Of a stretch of DNA of 41,618 bases, positions 34,271-41,618 are shown one piece after another; within the stretch, counting starts at the first letter, position 1, and the number at the start of each line of letters is the position of its first letter. This DNA comes from an uncultured Bacteroidales bacterium. Its GTDB lineage: Bacteria > Bacteroidota > Bacteroidia > Bacteroidales > UBA932. The notes below the pieces were generated by a model that was not told the DNA's origin, ran no database searches, and worked only from the letters and a program-made list of their open reading frames with translations. The stretch covers positions 1 to 41,618 of the forward strand of contig ONMJ01000018.1 in the NCBI GenBank assembly GCA_900318955.1, in the 5' to 3' direction. Made by a program: the position numbers and the translations under genes.

Positions 34271-35590
34271 ATGAAAAAATTTGCTTACATCCTTTTCGCT
34301 GCGGCGGCTCTGGTATTGAGTGGAAGCGTTTCTTCCGCCCAGGGAAAGTATGGTGCAGACAGCGCCGAGTGCATTAAGTACCTTTCTTACTATCAGGAGT
34401 ATTACAAGCAGCACAACTATGACGCCGCTCTTCCTAATTGGCGCAAAGCTTACAAACTCTGCCCTCCGACAGCGTCTCAGAACATGTTTGTCCATGGCAC
34501 AACCCTTATGACCCGTCTTTATTCAGCAACTAAGGATGCGGCCGCGAGAGCAGCTATTGCAGATACTGTTATCGCGCTTCAGGACCAGAGGCTTGCAACA
34601 TATCCGAAAAACAAAATATCCATTCTCAACAACAAGGGTAATTATATTATCAAGTACAAAGAGAATGATACCAAGTTCGTATATGAGAATCTCAACGATA
34701 TCATTGAGAAAATCGGTGCAGAAGCAAGACCCAGCCTTCTTGTATATGATCTCCAGTCTTCTATCAAGCTTTACAAAGAAGGGGCTCTTACCGCTGACAA
34801 CGTAATAGCAGATTACAACAAAGTTATCGACTGCATCAATAATGCGGTTGCAAAGAACGACGAAGAGGCTGCTCAGAATGCTTCTGTCAAGAGAGATCTT
34901 GAGTCCATCTTCGCTGACAGCAAGGTAGCAAGCTGCGATAATATCATTGCCATCTTCGGTCCCCGCTTCGAGGAGAATCCGAACGATCAGGCTCTTGTTA
35001 CAACTATTGTCAAACTCATGAACAGCGCTGAGGATTGCTTCTCCAACGATCTTTATCTCAAGGCTGTCACCTCTATGCACAAGAACGAGCCTTCAGCTCA
35101 GTCCGCATACTTCCTATATAAGCTCAACTCTTCCAGGGATAATGTAGACGAAGCTATCTCTTATCTTGAGGAGGCTGTTGCCGGTGCTGATGCTGAGAAT
35201 AAGGCAGAATACTGCTATGAACTCGCCAATTTTGCTCTCAAGAACAAGATGAAGGGCAAGGCATACGATGCTGCAAGAAGGGCTGCAGACCTTGGAAACG
35301 GATTCGAAGGAAAGGCTTATTATCTTATCGGAACAATCTGGCTCTCTACCTCTTGCTCGGGCAACGAGATTCAGAGAAGGGCTCCTTACTGGGTGGCTAC
35401 GGATTATTTCCAGAAGGCAAAGAACGCAGATCCTTCCCTCACCGACGACTGCAACAGGATGATCGGACAGGCTAGCTCATACTATCCTCAGGTTGCTGAT
35501 GCGTTCATGTATGACCTCTCTGCAGGACAGGCTTATACAGTTTCCTGCGGCGGAATGACCGCAACGACGACCGTCCGTGTCGCCAAGTAA
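34271..35590 (+). CDS. Exported tetratricopeptide-repeat protein
   Basis: A 439-aa periplasmic protein with an N-terminal signal peptide ending SGSVSSAQG. The N-terminal region contains YLSYYQEYYKQHNYDAALPNWRK near residues 39-60, a TPR-like helical pair, and further TPR-like units at about 275-390 (AQSAYFLYKLNSSRDNVDEA, ELANFALKNKMKGKAYDAAR). The tail is alanine-rich with several cysteines. It probably acts as a protein-protein interaction scaffold; the partner is unknown. It stands 48 bp after the outer-membrane protein gene and 3 bp before lptC, so it is probably in one transcript with both. Confidence 0.85.
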   Translation: MKKFAYILFAAAALVLSGSVSSAQGKYGADSAECIKYLSYYQEYYKQHNYDAALPNWRKAYKLCPPTASQNMFVHGTTLMTRLYSATKDAAARAAIADTVIALQDQRLATYPKNKISILNNKGNYIIKYKENDTKFVYENLNDIIEKIGAEARPSLLVYDLQSSIKLYKEGALTADNVIADYNKVIDCINNAVAKNDEEAAQNASVKRDLESIFADSKVASCDNIIAIFGPRFEENPNDQALVTTIVKLMNSAEDCFSNDLYLKAVTSMHKNEPSAQSAYFLYKLNSSRDNVDEAISYLEEAVAGADAENKAEYCYELANFALKNKMKGKAYDAARRAADLGNGFEGKAYYLIGTIWLSTSCSGNEIQRRAPYWVATDYFQKAKNADPSLTDDCNRMIGQASSYYPQVADAFMYDLSAGQAYTVSCGGMTATTTVRVAK

Positions 35591-35593
35591 GTC

Positions 35594-36223
35594 TTGGAAA
35601 AGACAAGAAGAATATTAAGGATGATTGCAACCGCCCTGGCGGTTGCTTTCGTCGTATATTCCTGTAAGGGAAAACTCTCTGAAGCGGAAAAGTTGGATTT
35701 GTCGGTAACGCCGGTTCAGACGGTGTGGGATATGTTTTTCGTACAGTCTGAGAACGGCAGGGTCAAGATCAGGGTTGAGGCTCCTGTAATGGAGAGTTAT
35801 GACCACGATTCGCTTAAATATGAAGTTTTTCCCGAGGGGTTGAATGTTTTCGGATATTCCGAAGACGGCATGTTGGAGACTACTATTCGCTCCGACAATG
35901 CCCGTCATGACAAATCTTCCAAAGGCGAAAAAGAGATTTGGAAGGCCACTGGTAATGTGGTTGTGAAGAATGTCATAAAGAATGAAACAATGGAGACCGA
36001 TACCCTATACTGGGATCAGGCCGCCCATGAGATATATACCGACTGCTATATCAAGATGTATTCTCCGTCAGGATTTATGCAGGGATATGGTATGCGTTCC
36101 GATGAAATGGCGGAGAATTCGGTGATATTGAGACCATTCAACAGTTATGGGGTTGTTGTCAGGGATTCCACCGAAGTTACTATCGATTCTATAAATTTTA
36201 TAGGGCCGTTGTTAAAAAAATAG
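35594..36223 (+). CDS. lptC: LPS export ABC transporter periplasmic protein LptC
   Basis: LptC receives lipopolysaccharide from the LptBFG ABC transporter and hands it to the periplasmic bridge. It is 209 aa if the TTG at 35594 is used; this supplies a basic n-region (EKTRRILR) for the lipoprotein-like signal MIATALAVAFVVYSC. The first ATG is at 35621, giving 200 aa, so the start is uncertain. The OstA-like fold is suggested by VWDMFFVQSENGRVKIRVEAPVM..., SDNARHDKSS, KATGNVVVKNV, ETDTLYWDQAAHEIYTD and the C-terminal YGMRSDEMAENSVI (family landmarks only). In related genomes a CorC/GldE-like gene often lies between lptC and ppiD; it is absent here. Confidence 0.85.
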   Translation: MEKTRRILRMIATALAVAFVVYSCKGKLSEAEKLDLSVTPVQTVWDMFFVQSENGRVKIRVEAPVMESYDHDSLKYEVFPEGLNVFGYSEDGMLETTIRSDNARHDKSSKGEKEIWKATGNVVVKNVIKNETMETDTLYWDQAAHEIYTDCYIKMYSPSGFMQGYGMRSDEMAENSVILRPFNSYGVVVRDSTEVTIDSINFIGPLLKK

Positions 36224-36302
36224 TGATAAATAAGATAAAAATTGCTATCTTCGCACCCCATATACTTTAATTGAGGAAAAATATTAAAATTTATAATTAA
36301 AA

Positions 36303-38372
36303 ATGGCAGTTTTACAGAAAATGCGCGGCTGGGGTATCGTTCTTTCGATACTCGTCGCTCTACCGCTTTTGCTGTTCATCATCGATCCTCAGCAGATTAT
36401 GCAGACTGTTCAGTCCGTGTCGTCTAAAAATGACGTAGGAAAGATTGCGGGCAAAGCAATTTCCTATATGGATTTTCAGCAGGATGTAGACAAATTCCAG
36501 ACAATCAATGAGATTTTGACCGGCAATTCTACCTCTGAAGAGGGTCAGAAGCAGGCTCGTGACGCCGCTTGGCAGAACCTCGTTGACAAGAACCTCTTTA
36601 TTCCCAATGCGGAGAAAGCAGGCATCAATGTCGGACATGATGAAATGATTGATCTTACAACCGGCGACAAGCCGTCTCCGCTCATCGCTAACAATGGCAT
36701 TTTCATGGATGAGAACGGACAGTTCTCTCCTGACAGGCTTCGCGATTTCGTCCAGATGGTGAATGACGGTTCCGTAGATCCGAGATATAAGACTTATTGG
36801 GATTATCTTCAGTCAGCTGTAAGGACCAACCAGTTCTACAACAAGTACAACGCTCTCTTCAAGGCTTCATCTTTCGAGAACGCGCTTCAACTTGAGAACG
36901 CTCTCGCCGGCAATAACAATACTGCCGATGTTGAGTATGTAATGGTTCCTTTCAGCTTCAAGACCGACAGCACTGTAGTCGTTTCTGACAGCGAGATCAG
37001 GGACTGGTACAATAACCACAAGAATTTCTACAAGCAGCAGGCTGGCAGGGATATCGAATATGCTGTATTTGAGGTAGTTCCTTCAGCAGAGGATATTGCT
37101 GCACAGAATGTCCAGTTCAGCAATCTCTACAATGAATTCGCAGCAACTGACAATATCCGCTCGTTCCTTCAGAGAAACTCCGATCGCCAGTATTCCGATT
37201 ACTTCTATAAGAACGGAGAGCTCAAGAGCCTCAATGCAGACGTAGATGCATTTGTCTCTGCCAACACTACCGGAACTTCTCCTATAATCCAGGATGGAAA
37301 CAAGTTCTATGCAGCTCGTATTGTCGAGACCGCAACCCTTCCTGACTCTGTCTATGTAAGGCATATCCTTCTTCAGGGAGAAAACGCCAAGCATGTAGCC
37401 GACAGCCTCGTGAAGGTTGTCAACAAGGATAACTTCGCTACTCTTGCTACTCTCCATTCTGCTGATCAGGGTTCTCAGGCTGACGGTTCGATGGGTAACA
37501 TCGGTTGGATGACCCAGTCTTATATGATTCCCGGTTTCGAGTCTGTTATTACCTCTAAGGTTGGTGTTCCTTTCGTTCTTACCACCCAGTACGGCACCCA
37601 TGTCGTCGAGGTTACCAAGGCTACCAAACCTATCCTTAAGAAGAAAGTAGAGATCTTTGAGAAAGAGACTCTCGCCAGCAAAGAGACCTTTAATTCCTTC
37701 TACAACAAGGCCAATCGCCTTGCTACCATTGCTGCAGGTAAGATCGAGAACTTCAAGGCTGCTTGCGACTCTGTAGGTGCTTATTCTCATGCTCTCCAGA
37801 TTATCGAAGCTACTGATACTTATGGATCAATCGACCATGCGAAGGAAGTAACCCGCTGGGCATTTGACAATAAGCCCGGAAAGGTTTCCCAGATTATCAC
37901 AGTCGACAACAATTACTTCTTCGTAGTTGCCATCAAGGATGCCCGCAAAGAAGGTTTTGCTGAAATCAAGGATGTCGCCGCCGGTATCAAGGATCAGCTC
38001 TATGCTGAGAAATATGCTGCAAAGCGTCAGGCTGAAGTAGCAGCTCAGATTGCCGGTCTTACCGACATGCAGGCTATTGCAGAGAAACTCGATGCAACAG
38101 TCAACACCCAGACAGGTGTAGCATTTGCTTCGATGTCCCGCAGCCTTGATCCTAAGTTCGTCGGAGCAATCGCTGCTGCAGACGAAGGAGTTGTAGCAGG
38201 TTCTTATGGAGTCTATGTCTATAAGGTTACAGGCCGCGATACCGGTTCTTACTATACCGAGAGCGATGCCAAGACTTATAATACCCAGCTCAATAATTAT
38301 GAGACTCAGCTGATTGTTCCTGTTATGATGGACGACGCTGACGTAAAGGACAACAGAGCAAGATTCTATTAG
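36303..38372 (+). CDS. PpiD-like peptidyl-prolyl isomerase (SurA N-terminal / PpiC domain)
   Basis: A membrane-anchored periplasmic folding factor for outer-membrane proteins. It is 689 aa. It has an N-terminal membrane anchor at residues 10-27 (GIVLSILVALPLLLFIID), a SurA-N-like domain (about 40-190), and a parvulin PpiC domain at about 345-445 with VYVRHILLQGENAKH, GSMGNIGWMTQSYMIPGFE and TQYGTHVVEVTK. The long C-terminal part is helix-rich and shows no second intact parvulin. It lies 79 bp after lptC in an AT-rich gap that has TATCTTCG near 36247, one mismatch from the -7 consensus. It is followed 3 bp later by ychF. Confidence 0.9.
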   Translation: MAVLQKMRGWGIVLSILVALPLLLFIIDPQQIMQTVQSVSSKNDVGKIAGKAISYMDFQQDVDKFQTINEILTGNSTSEEGQKQARDAAWQNLVDKNLFIPNAEKAGINVGHDEMIDLTTGDKPSPLIANNGIFMDENGQFSPDRLRDFVQMVNDGSVDPRYKTYWDYLQSAVRTNQFYNKYNALFKASSFENALQLENALAGNNNTADVEYVMVPFSFKTDSTVVVSDSEIRDWYNNHKNFYKQQAGRDIEYAVFEVVPSAEDIAAQNVQFSNLYNEFAATDNIRSFLQRNSDRQYSDYFYKNGELKSLNADVDAFVSANTTGTSPIIQDGNKFYAARIVETATLPDSVYVRHILLQGENAKHVADSLVKVVNKDNFATLATLHSADQGSQADGSMGNIGWMTQSYMIPGFESVITSKVGVPFVLTTQYGTHVVEVTKATKPILKKKVEIFEKETLASKETFNSFYNKANRLATIAAGKIENFKAACDSVGAYSHALQIIEATDTYGSIDHAKEVTRWAFDNKPGKVSQIITVDNNYFFVVAIKDARKEGFAEIKDVAAGIKDQLYAEKYAAKRQAEVAAQIAGLTDMQAIAEKLDATVNTQTGVAFASMSRSLDPKFVGAIAAADEGVVAGSYGVYVYKVTGRDTGSYYTESDAKTYNTQLNNYETQLIVPVMMDDADVKDNRARFY

Positions 38373-38375
38373 AAT

Positions 38376-39479
38376 ATGTCTCTTAGATGTGGAATAGTTG
38401 GACTTCCTAATGTCGGGAAGTCCACTTTGTTTAACTGCGTCAGTTCCTCAAAGGCGCAGAGTGCCAACTTCCCGTTCTGCACAATAGAACCCAACGTCGG
38501 ATTGACCAATGTCCCCGACAAGAGACTCGAAGTATTGACGGAAATCTGCTCCCCGAAAAGGACCATTCCCGCCACAGTAGAGATAGTAGACATTGCCGGT
38601 CTTGTCCGCGGGGCCAGCAAAGGAGAAGGTCTTGGCAATCAATTCCTTGCCAATATCCGCGAGACGGATGCTATTCTCCATGTCCTTCGCTGCTTTGATG
38701 ATGGCAATATTGTCCATGTTGACGGCACTGTAGACCCTGTAAGGGACAAGGAAGTTGTAGACCTCGAGCTACAGATTAAAGACCTTGAGACGGTAGAAAA
38801 CCGCATAAAGAAGGTGGAGAAGCAGGCTACAACCGGAGGTGACAAGGAAGCTAAAAAGCTCCTTAATGTGCTTCTTAAGTATCGAGAGGCTCTACTTGCC
38901 GGTAAGTCCTGCCGCAGCGTAAAGCTCGACAATGCAGAAGAGGAGCAGATGGCAAAGGACCTTTTCCTTCTTACCGACAAGCCGGTAATGTACGTATGTA
39001 ATGTAGACGAAGGTTCTGCCGCTACTGGAAACGCCTATGTTGACGCTGTCCGAGAAGCAGTCAAGGACGAAAATGCGGAGATACTTGTTATCGCCGCGAA
39101 GACGGAAGCGGAAATAGCTGAAATAGAGGAGTATGACGACCGCCAGATGTTTCTTGAGGAGATGGGTCTCGAAGAGTCAGGAGTTGTTCGCCTGATTCAG
39201 GGAGCGTATCGCCTGCTCGGCCTTCGCACCTTCTTCACTGCCGGAGCCGATGAGTGCCGCGCATGGACCATCCATGTCGGAGACAAGGCGCCAAAGGCTG
39301 CGGGAGTCATCCATACGGACTTCGAAAAAGGTTTCATCCGCGCTGAAGTCATCAAATACGATGATTTTGTCCACTACAAGACAGAAGCGGCCGTCCGTGC
39401 TGCTGGCAAGATGGGTATAGAGGGTAAGGATTATGTTGTCCAGGACGGCGATATAATGCATTTCCTTTTTAATGTGTAG
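38376..39479 (+). CDS. ychF: Redox-regulated ATPase YchF (Obg family)
   Basis: A translation-associated P-loop NTPase of the Obg family that prefers ATP and is inhibited under oxidative stress in other bacteria. It is 367 aa, full length. The G1 motif is GLPNVGKST, the switch I region is NFPFCTIEPNVG, G3 is VDIAGLVRGASKGEGLGNQFL (split here as family landmark), and the ATP-type G4 variant is CNVDE. The C-terminal TGS domain includes RTFFTAGADECRAWTI and GIEGKDYVVQDGDIMHF. Its TAG stop overlaps by one base the GTG start of the histidine kinase gene. Confidence 0.97.
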   Translation: MSLRCGIVGLPNVGKSTLFNCVSSSKAQSANFPFCTIEPNVGLTNVPDKRLEVLTEICSPKRTIPATVEIVDIAGLVRGASKGEGLGNQFLANIRETDAILHVLRCFDDGNIVHVDGTVDPVRDKEVVDLELQIKDLETVENRIKKVEKQATTGGDKEAKKLLNVLLKYREALLAGKSCRSVKLDNAEEEQMAKDLFLLTDKPVMYVCNVDEGSAATGNAYVDAVREAVKDENAEILVIAAKTEAEIAEIEEYDDRQMFLEEMGLEESGVVRLIQGAYRLLGLRTFFTAGADECRAWTIHVGDKAPKAAGVIHTDFEKGFIRAEVIKYDDFVHYKTEAAVRAAGKMGIEGKDYVVQDGDIMHFLFNV

Positions 39480-40603
39480 TGGCGACGAGAGAATATTTCA
39501 GCATATTTGACACTATTAATACTACTGCGGAGGAGCGTCGCAGAAGGCATGTGCTTCTTCTGGTAAATGCAGTTGTCCTTAGCTGGATTATTTGGTGTAT
39601 AGTGAATTGGCGGAACTATGCAGCCTTAAATGGCTCGCTGTTGTTCCGTGAGATTCTCGTAGATTTCCTTGAAAATCTAGTTGAGGTGGTTGCCCTTGTT
39701 GAACTCTCAATTATTTATAGCAAGATTATAATTCGCGTTTTTTGGAATCAGAAAAGGACGATTACAAGGCTTTTCCTGCAAGTATTTATTTTGAGCCTGC
39801 TTAATGCACTTTCTTCCCTTGCCATAGGTGAGTTATATCATTTGATATATCCAGAGGAACAAGGCATTCTTTTGAGAATATTCATCTCTGACTTTTTCGT
39901 CGTATCTGTTTTGACAACTACTTACTTTGTTTCTTTTCTCATAAGTAGACACCGCAAAGAGGAAGAGGTCAGATTGTTATCGGAAAAGAGAGAAAGGGAG
40001 CAGGAGATTATTTCCATGCAGACAAAACTGGATAATCTGGCGCTTCGTACAGATAATCACTTTATATTCAATAGTTTCAGTACTCTTGGAGGGATGATTC
40101 GTACACAGCCGGATGATGCAGAAAAGTTCTTGCAGGAACTATCTGAGATGTTTCGCTACTTAGTTCGTAACGGAGACAGGAAAATTGTATCTCTCAGAGA
40201 CGAGATTAGTTTTACGGAACACTATGTCACTCTGATTAATTACCGTTATGACGGTATCCGGGTCAGTATTGATAAGTCTCTCAGAAAAATAAATGCATAT
40301 ATTTTCCCGGTATCAATCCAGCAACTGGTGGAAAATGCCGTGAAACACAATCGGCATGGGGAAAATAACCTTCTGACAATAGAGATTCTAAGTGACGGAG
40401 ACAGTGTTGAAGTAAGGAATAATATTCTTGAGCTCAAAGCTAAACCGGCGGACGGAACTGGCTCCGGGCTTAAGACTCTAGGGGAGAGGATGAGGCTTTT
40501 ATTAGGGAAAAAAATTAGTGTGGAAAACGATGGAAAGACATTTTCTGTGCGCGTTCCCTTGATTTACGAAGAAGAATTGAAGGATGAAAGTTTGGATTAT
40601 TGA
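39479..40603 (+). CDS. LytS/YehU-type sensor histidine kinase
   Basis: An inner-membrane sensor kinase of 374 aa. It starts with GTG, overlapping the ychF stop by one base (TAGTG). Four hydrophobic segments occupy residues about 20-40, 60-80, 95-120 and 130-155. A charged linker (SRHRKEEEVRLLSEKRERE) leads to the phosphoacceptor histidine in DNHFIFNSFSTLGGM (about residue 193). The ATPase domain has an N-box PVSIQQLVENAVKHNRH and a G-box GSGLKTLGERMRLLLG. In most LytS-family kinases the histidine motif reads NPHFLFN; here Pro is replaced by Asn. It overlaps the response regulator gene by 20 bp. Confidence 0.93.
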   Translation: MATREYFSIFDTINTTAEERRRRHVLLLVNAVVLSWIIWCIVNWRNYAALNGSLLFREILVDFLENLVEVVALVELSIIYSKIIIRVFWNQKRTITRLFLQVFILSLLNALSSLAIGELYHLIYPEEQGILLRIFISDFFVVSVLTTTYFVSFLISRHRKEEEVRLLSEKREREQEIISMQTKLDNLALRTDNHFIFNSFSTLGGMIRTQPDDAEKFLQELSEMFRYLVRNGDRKIVSLRDEISFTEHYVTLINYRYDGIRVSIDKSLRKINAYIFPVSIQQLVENAVKHNRHGENNLLTIEILSDGDSVEVRNNILELKAKPADGTGSGLKTLGERMRLLLGKKISVENDGKTFSVRVPLIYEEELKDESLDY

Positions 40604-41342
40604 AGACGAGAAGGCCCTCTCTACAGCTCTTTCTCAGCAGCTTATAAGGCTTAGGCCGGATATTACAATCGAAGGGATTTCCACAAATATCGAAGACTCA
40701 ATCGATGCTATTCGGGCATATCGGGATATCGACATCATTTTTGCTGATATCAAGATAGACGACGGAGATTCTTTTTCTGTGTTCGATGAGGTTGAAACCG
40801 ATGCTATGGTCGTGTTTACGACTGCATATGATGAGTATGCTCTCAAGGCTTTCGATTACAACTGCGCTGATTATCTGTTGAAGCCGATCAGCGACGAGGC
40901 TCTAGAAAGAGCTCTGGAGCGGTGCGAGAAGCATCTTTCACGGATCAGCGGAGAGCAGATCCGAACCATGTCCGAAGATATTGCCAGAAAGGGAGTCAAA
41001 TATCGTAAAAGACTCTTTCTTGACTACGGGACCGGCACATTGATATGCCCGGTAACAAGACTTGCTTACATTTTGACGGAAAATGGTTATACTCGAGTCT
41101 TTTTGGATGATGGGACATTCGGATCCACGGATCAGTCTTTGAACGACTTTGTAGATAGTCTTGATCCAACTTTGTTCTGCCGGGTTAGCAGACAAGCGAT
41201 TATTAATATCGATTATGCTGAAATCATTACACCTGGCCCCTCCCGGGATTTCACCGTTCACCTTCGCGCTCCATTTAAAGACACCGCGTTCATAATGACT
41301 CCTGAGAAGACAAAACTTCTTAGGCAGCTCCTATCCGAATAA
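40584..41342 (+). CDS. LytTR-family response regulator
   Basis: A DNA-binding response regulator of 252 aa paired with the preceding kinase. The receiver domain (residues 1-120) has the acidic pair in WIIEDEKAL, the phosphoacceptor Asp in IIFADIKIDDGD (about residue 54), the conserved Thr in VVFTTAYDEYALKAFD and Lys in YLLKPIS. The LytTR domain (about 150-250) includes VTRLAYILTENGYTRVF and LFCRVSRQAIINIDYAEI. The pair overlaps by 20 bp, so the proteins are made together. No obvious target promoter (LytTR direct repeats) was recognised. The 58-bp stretch after the stop has no clear terminator before the GC-rich repeats begin. Confidence 0.94.
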   Translation: MKVWIIEDEKALSTALSQQLIRLRPDITIEGISTNIEDSIDAIRAYRDIDIIFADIKIDDGDSFSVFDEVETDAMVVFTTAYDEYALKAFDYNCADYLLKPISDEALERALERCEKHLSRISGEQIRTMSEDIARKGVKYRKRLFLDYGTGTLICPVTRLAYILTENGYTRVFLDDGTFGSTDQSLNDFVDSLDPTLFCRVSRQAIINIDYAEIITPGPSRDFTVHLRAPFKDTAFIMTPEKTKLLRQLLSE

Positions 41343-41386
41343 TAAACTTGCCACTAACAGCGCTCGACAGCAGATTCTGATTAGGC

Positions 41387-41489
41387 TGGCCACAGGCCAG
41401 GCCTTTGGGCTGACGTCACCGCGGACCGTCTGCTCTGCCACTACAGGCCTTGTGCCTTGTCACCGCGGTCCTTCTGCTCTGCCACTACA
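41387..41489 (+). repeat. Tandem 44-46-bp GC-rich repeats
   Basis: A short hairpin (CTGGCC-aca-GGCCAG, 41386-41400) is followed by two imperfect tandem units beginning GGCCTT. Unit A is 41400-41445 (46 bp) and unit B 41446-41489 (44 bp); both contain CACCGCGG and end CTGCTCTGCCACTACA. A third partial unit begins at 41490 and merges into the terminal repeat. The left end of the window holds one and a half degenerate units. Confidence 0.8.
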
Positions 41490-41618
41490 GGCCTTCGGGC
41501 TGACGTCGGGAAAGGGCGTGCTTGTCCGCCTCGTTGGCTGGACGGCGAACTCCTCCTTTTGGTCAGGGCAGAATGCCCTGTCCAACGTCGTCGGACAGAC
41601 GCCGTCCTTCTGCTTCGC
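41438..41618 (-). repeat. Right terminal inverted repeat
   Basis: This is the inverted partner of bases 1-180. The last 99 bases of the window are the exact reverse complement of the first 99. The mirrored hairpin CAGGGCA-gaa-TGCCCTG lies at 41564-41580. On the minus strand the open frame starting at 41618 ends at a TGA near codon 53, unlike the left copy, which argues against conserved coding. It is probably a dispersed genomic repeat at the contig end. Confidence 0.9.

Noticed and set aside
36224-36302. AT-rich gap before ppiD as an additional origin or small RNA
   Set aside because: It is only 79 bp, has no DnaA-box cluster or hairpin, and is explained as a leader with a weak -7-like element.
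1-41618. Whole window as a composite transposon or phage bounded by terminal inverted repeats
   Set aside because: The interior is core chromosomal housekeeping genes with no transposase, integrase or phage gene; the inverted repeats are better explained as dispersed repeats at contig ends.

Overview
The window looks like a chromosomal contig from a member of the Bacteroidota, most likely order Bacteroidales. The evidence is a SusC/SusD pair, a Bacteroidota-type TonB, a two-gene frdA-frdB block, a YchF/PpiD/LptC/CoaX neighbourhood, and promoter elements of the Bacteroides form TAnnTTTG upstream of at least eight genes. Genus cannot be fixed from the sequence. Both ends are inverted copies of one GC-rich repeat. 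The outermost 99 bases are identical, so the window is probably a complete contig that stopped in a dispersed repeat.

Layout: 0.3-1.0 kb tonB. 1.2-9.1 kb a tight minus-strand block sufS-sufE-sufT-like-folK-glyS-dnaE. 9.2 kb ruvA (plus). 9.9-12.3 kb mnmG-ybeY (minus). 12.4-13.6 kb hflX (plus). 13.6-23.7 kb a five-gene SusCD-type operon (minus) whose enzymes are phosphoesterases rather than glycosidases: SusC with a C-terminal OmpA-like domain, SusD, a PKD/PQQ-repeat lipoprotein, an endonuclease/exonuclease/phosphatase (EEP) lipoprotein and an EEP-metallophosphoesterase fusion lipoprotein. 23.8-28.7 kb ruvB, a secreted Ntn-hydrolase, frdA and frdB (minus). 28.74-28.97 kb a probable chromosomal origin. 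29.0-41.3 kb, all plus: mfd, coaX, an outer-membrane protein, a TPR protein, lptC, ppiD, ychF and a LytS/LytTR two-component pair. No tRNA, rRNA, CRISPR array or insertion sequence was seen.

The strongest large-scale signal is the origin. Of 29 genes, 27 point away from the AT-rich ruvB-mfd gap. That gap holds about nine DnaA-box-like 9-mers, several spaced in near multiples of 11-12 bp, next to a 45-bp stretch that is 93% A+T. About 18.5 kb away, inside mnmG, is a perfect palindrome of the ParB-binding parS type, and a one-mismatch copy lies 2.2 kb further on in sufS. The mnmG palindrome sits at the edge of a roughly 68-residue insertion that the family normally lacks.

The most distinctive metabolic system is the SusCD-phosphoesterase operon. 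It probably imports a product released at the cell surface from a phosphate-ester or phosphodiester substrate (nucleic acid, phospholipid, sphingolipid or sugar phosphate; the substrate cannot be decided from sequence). The transporter itself appears to be tethered to peptidoglycan by the fused OmpA-like domain.
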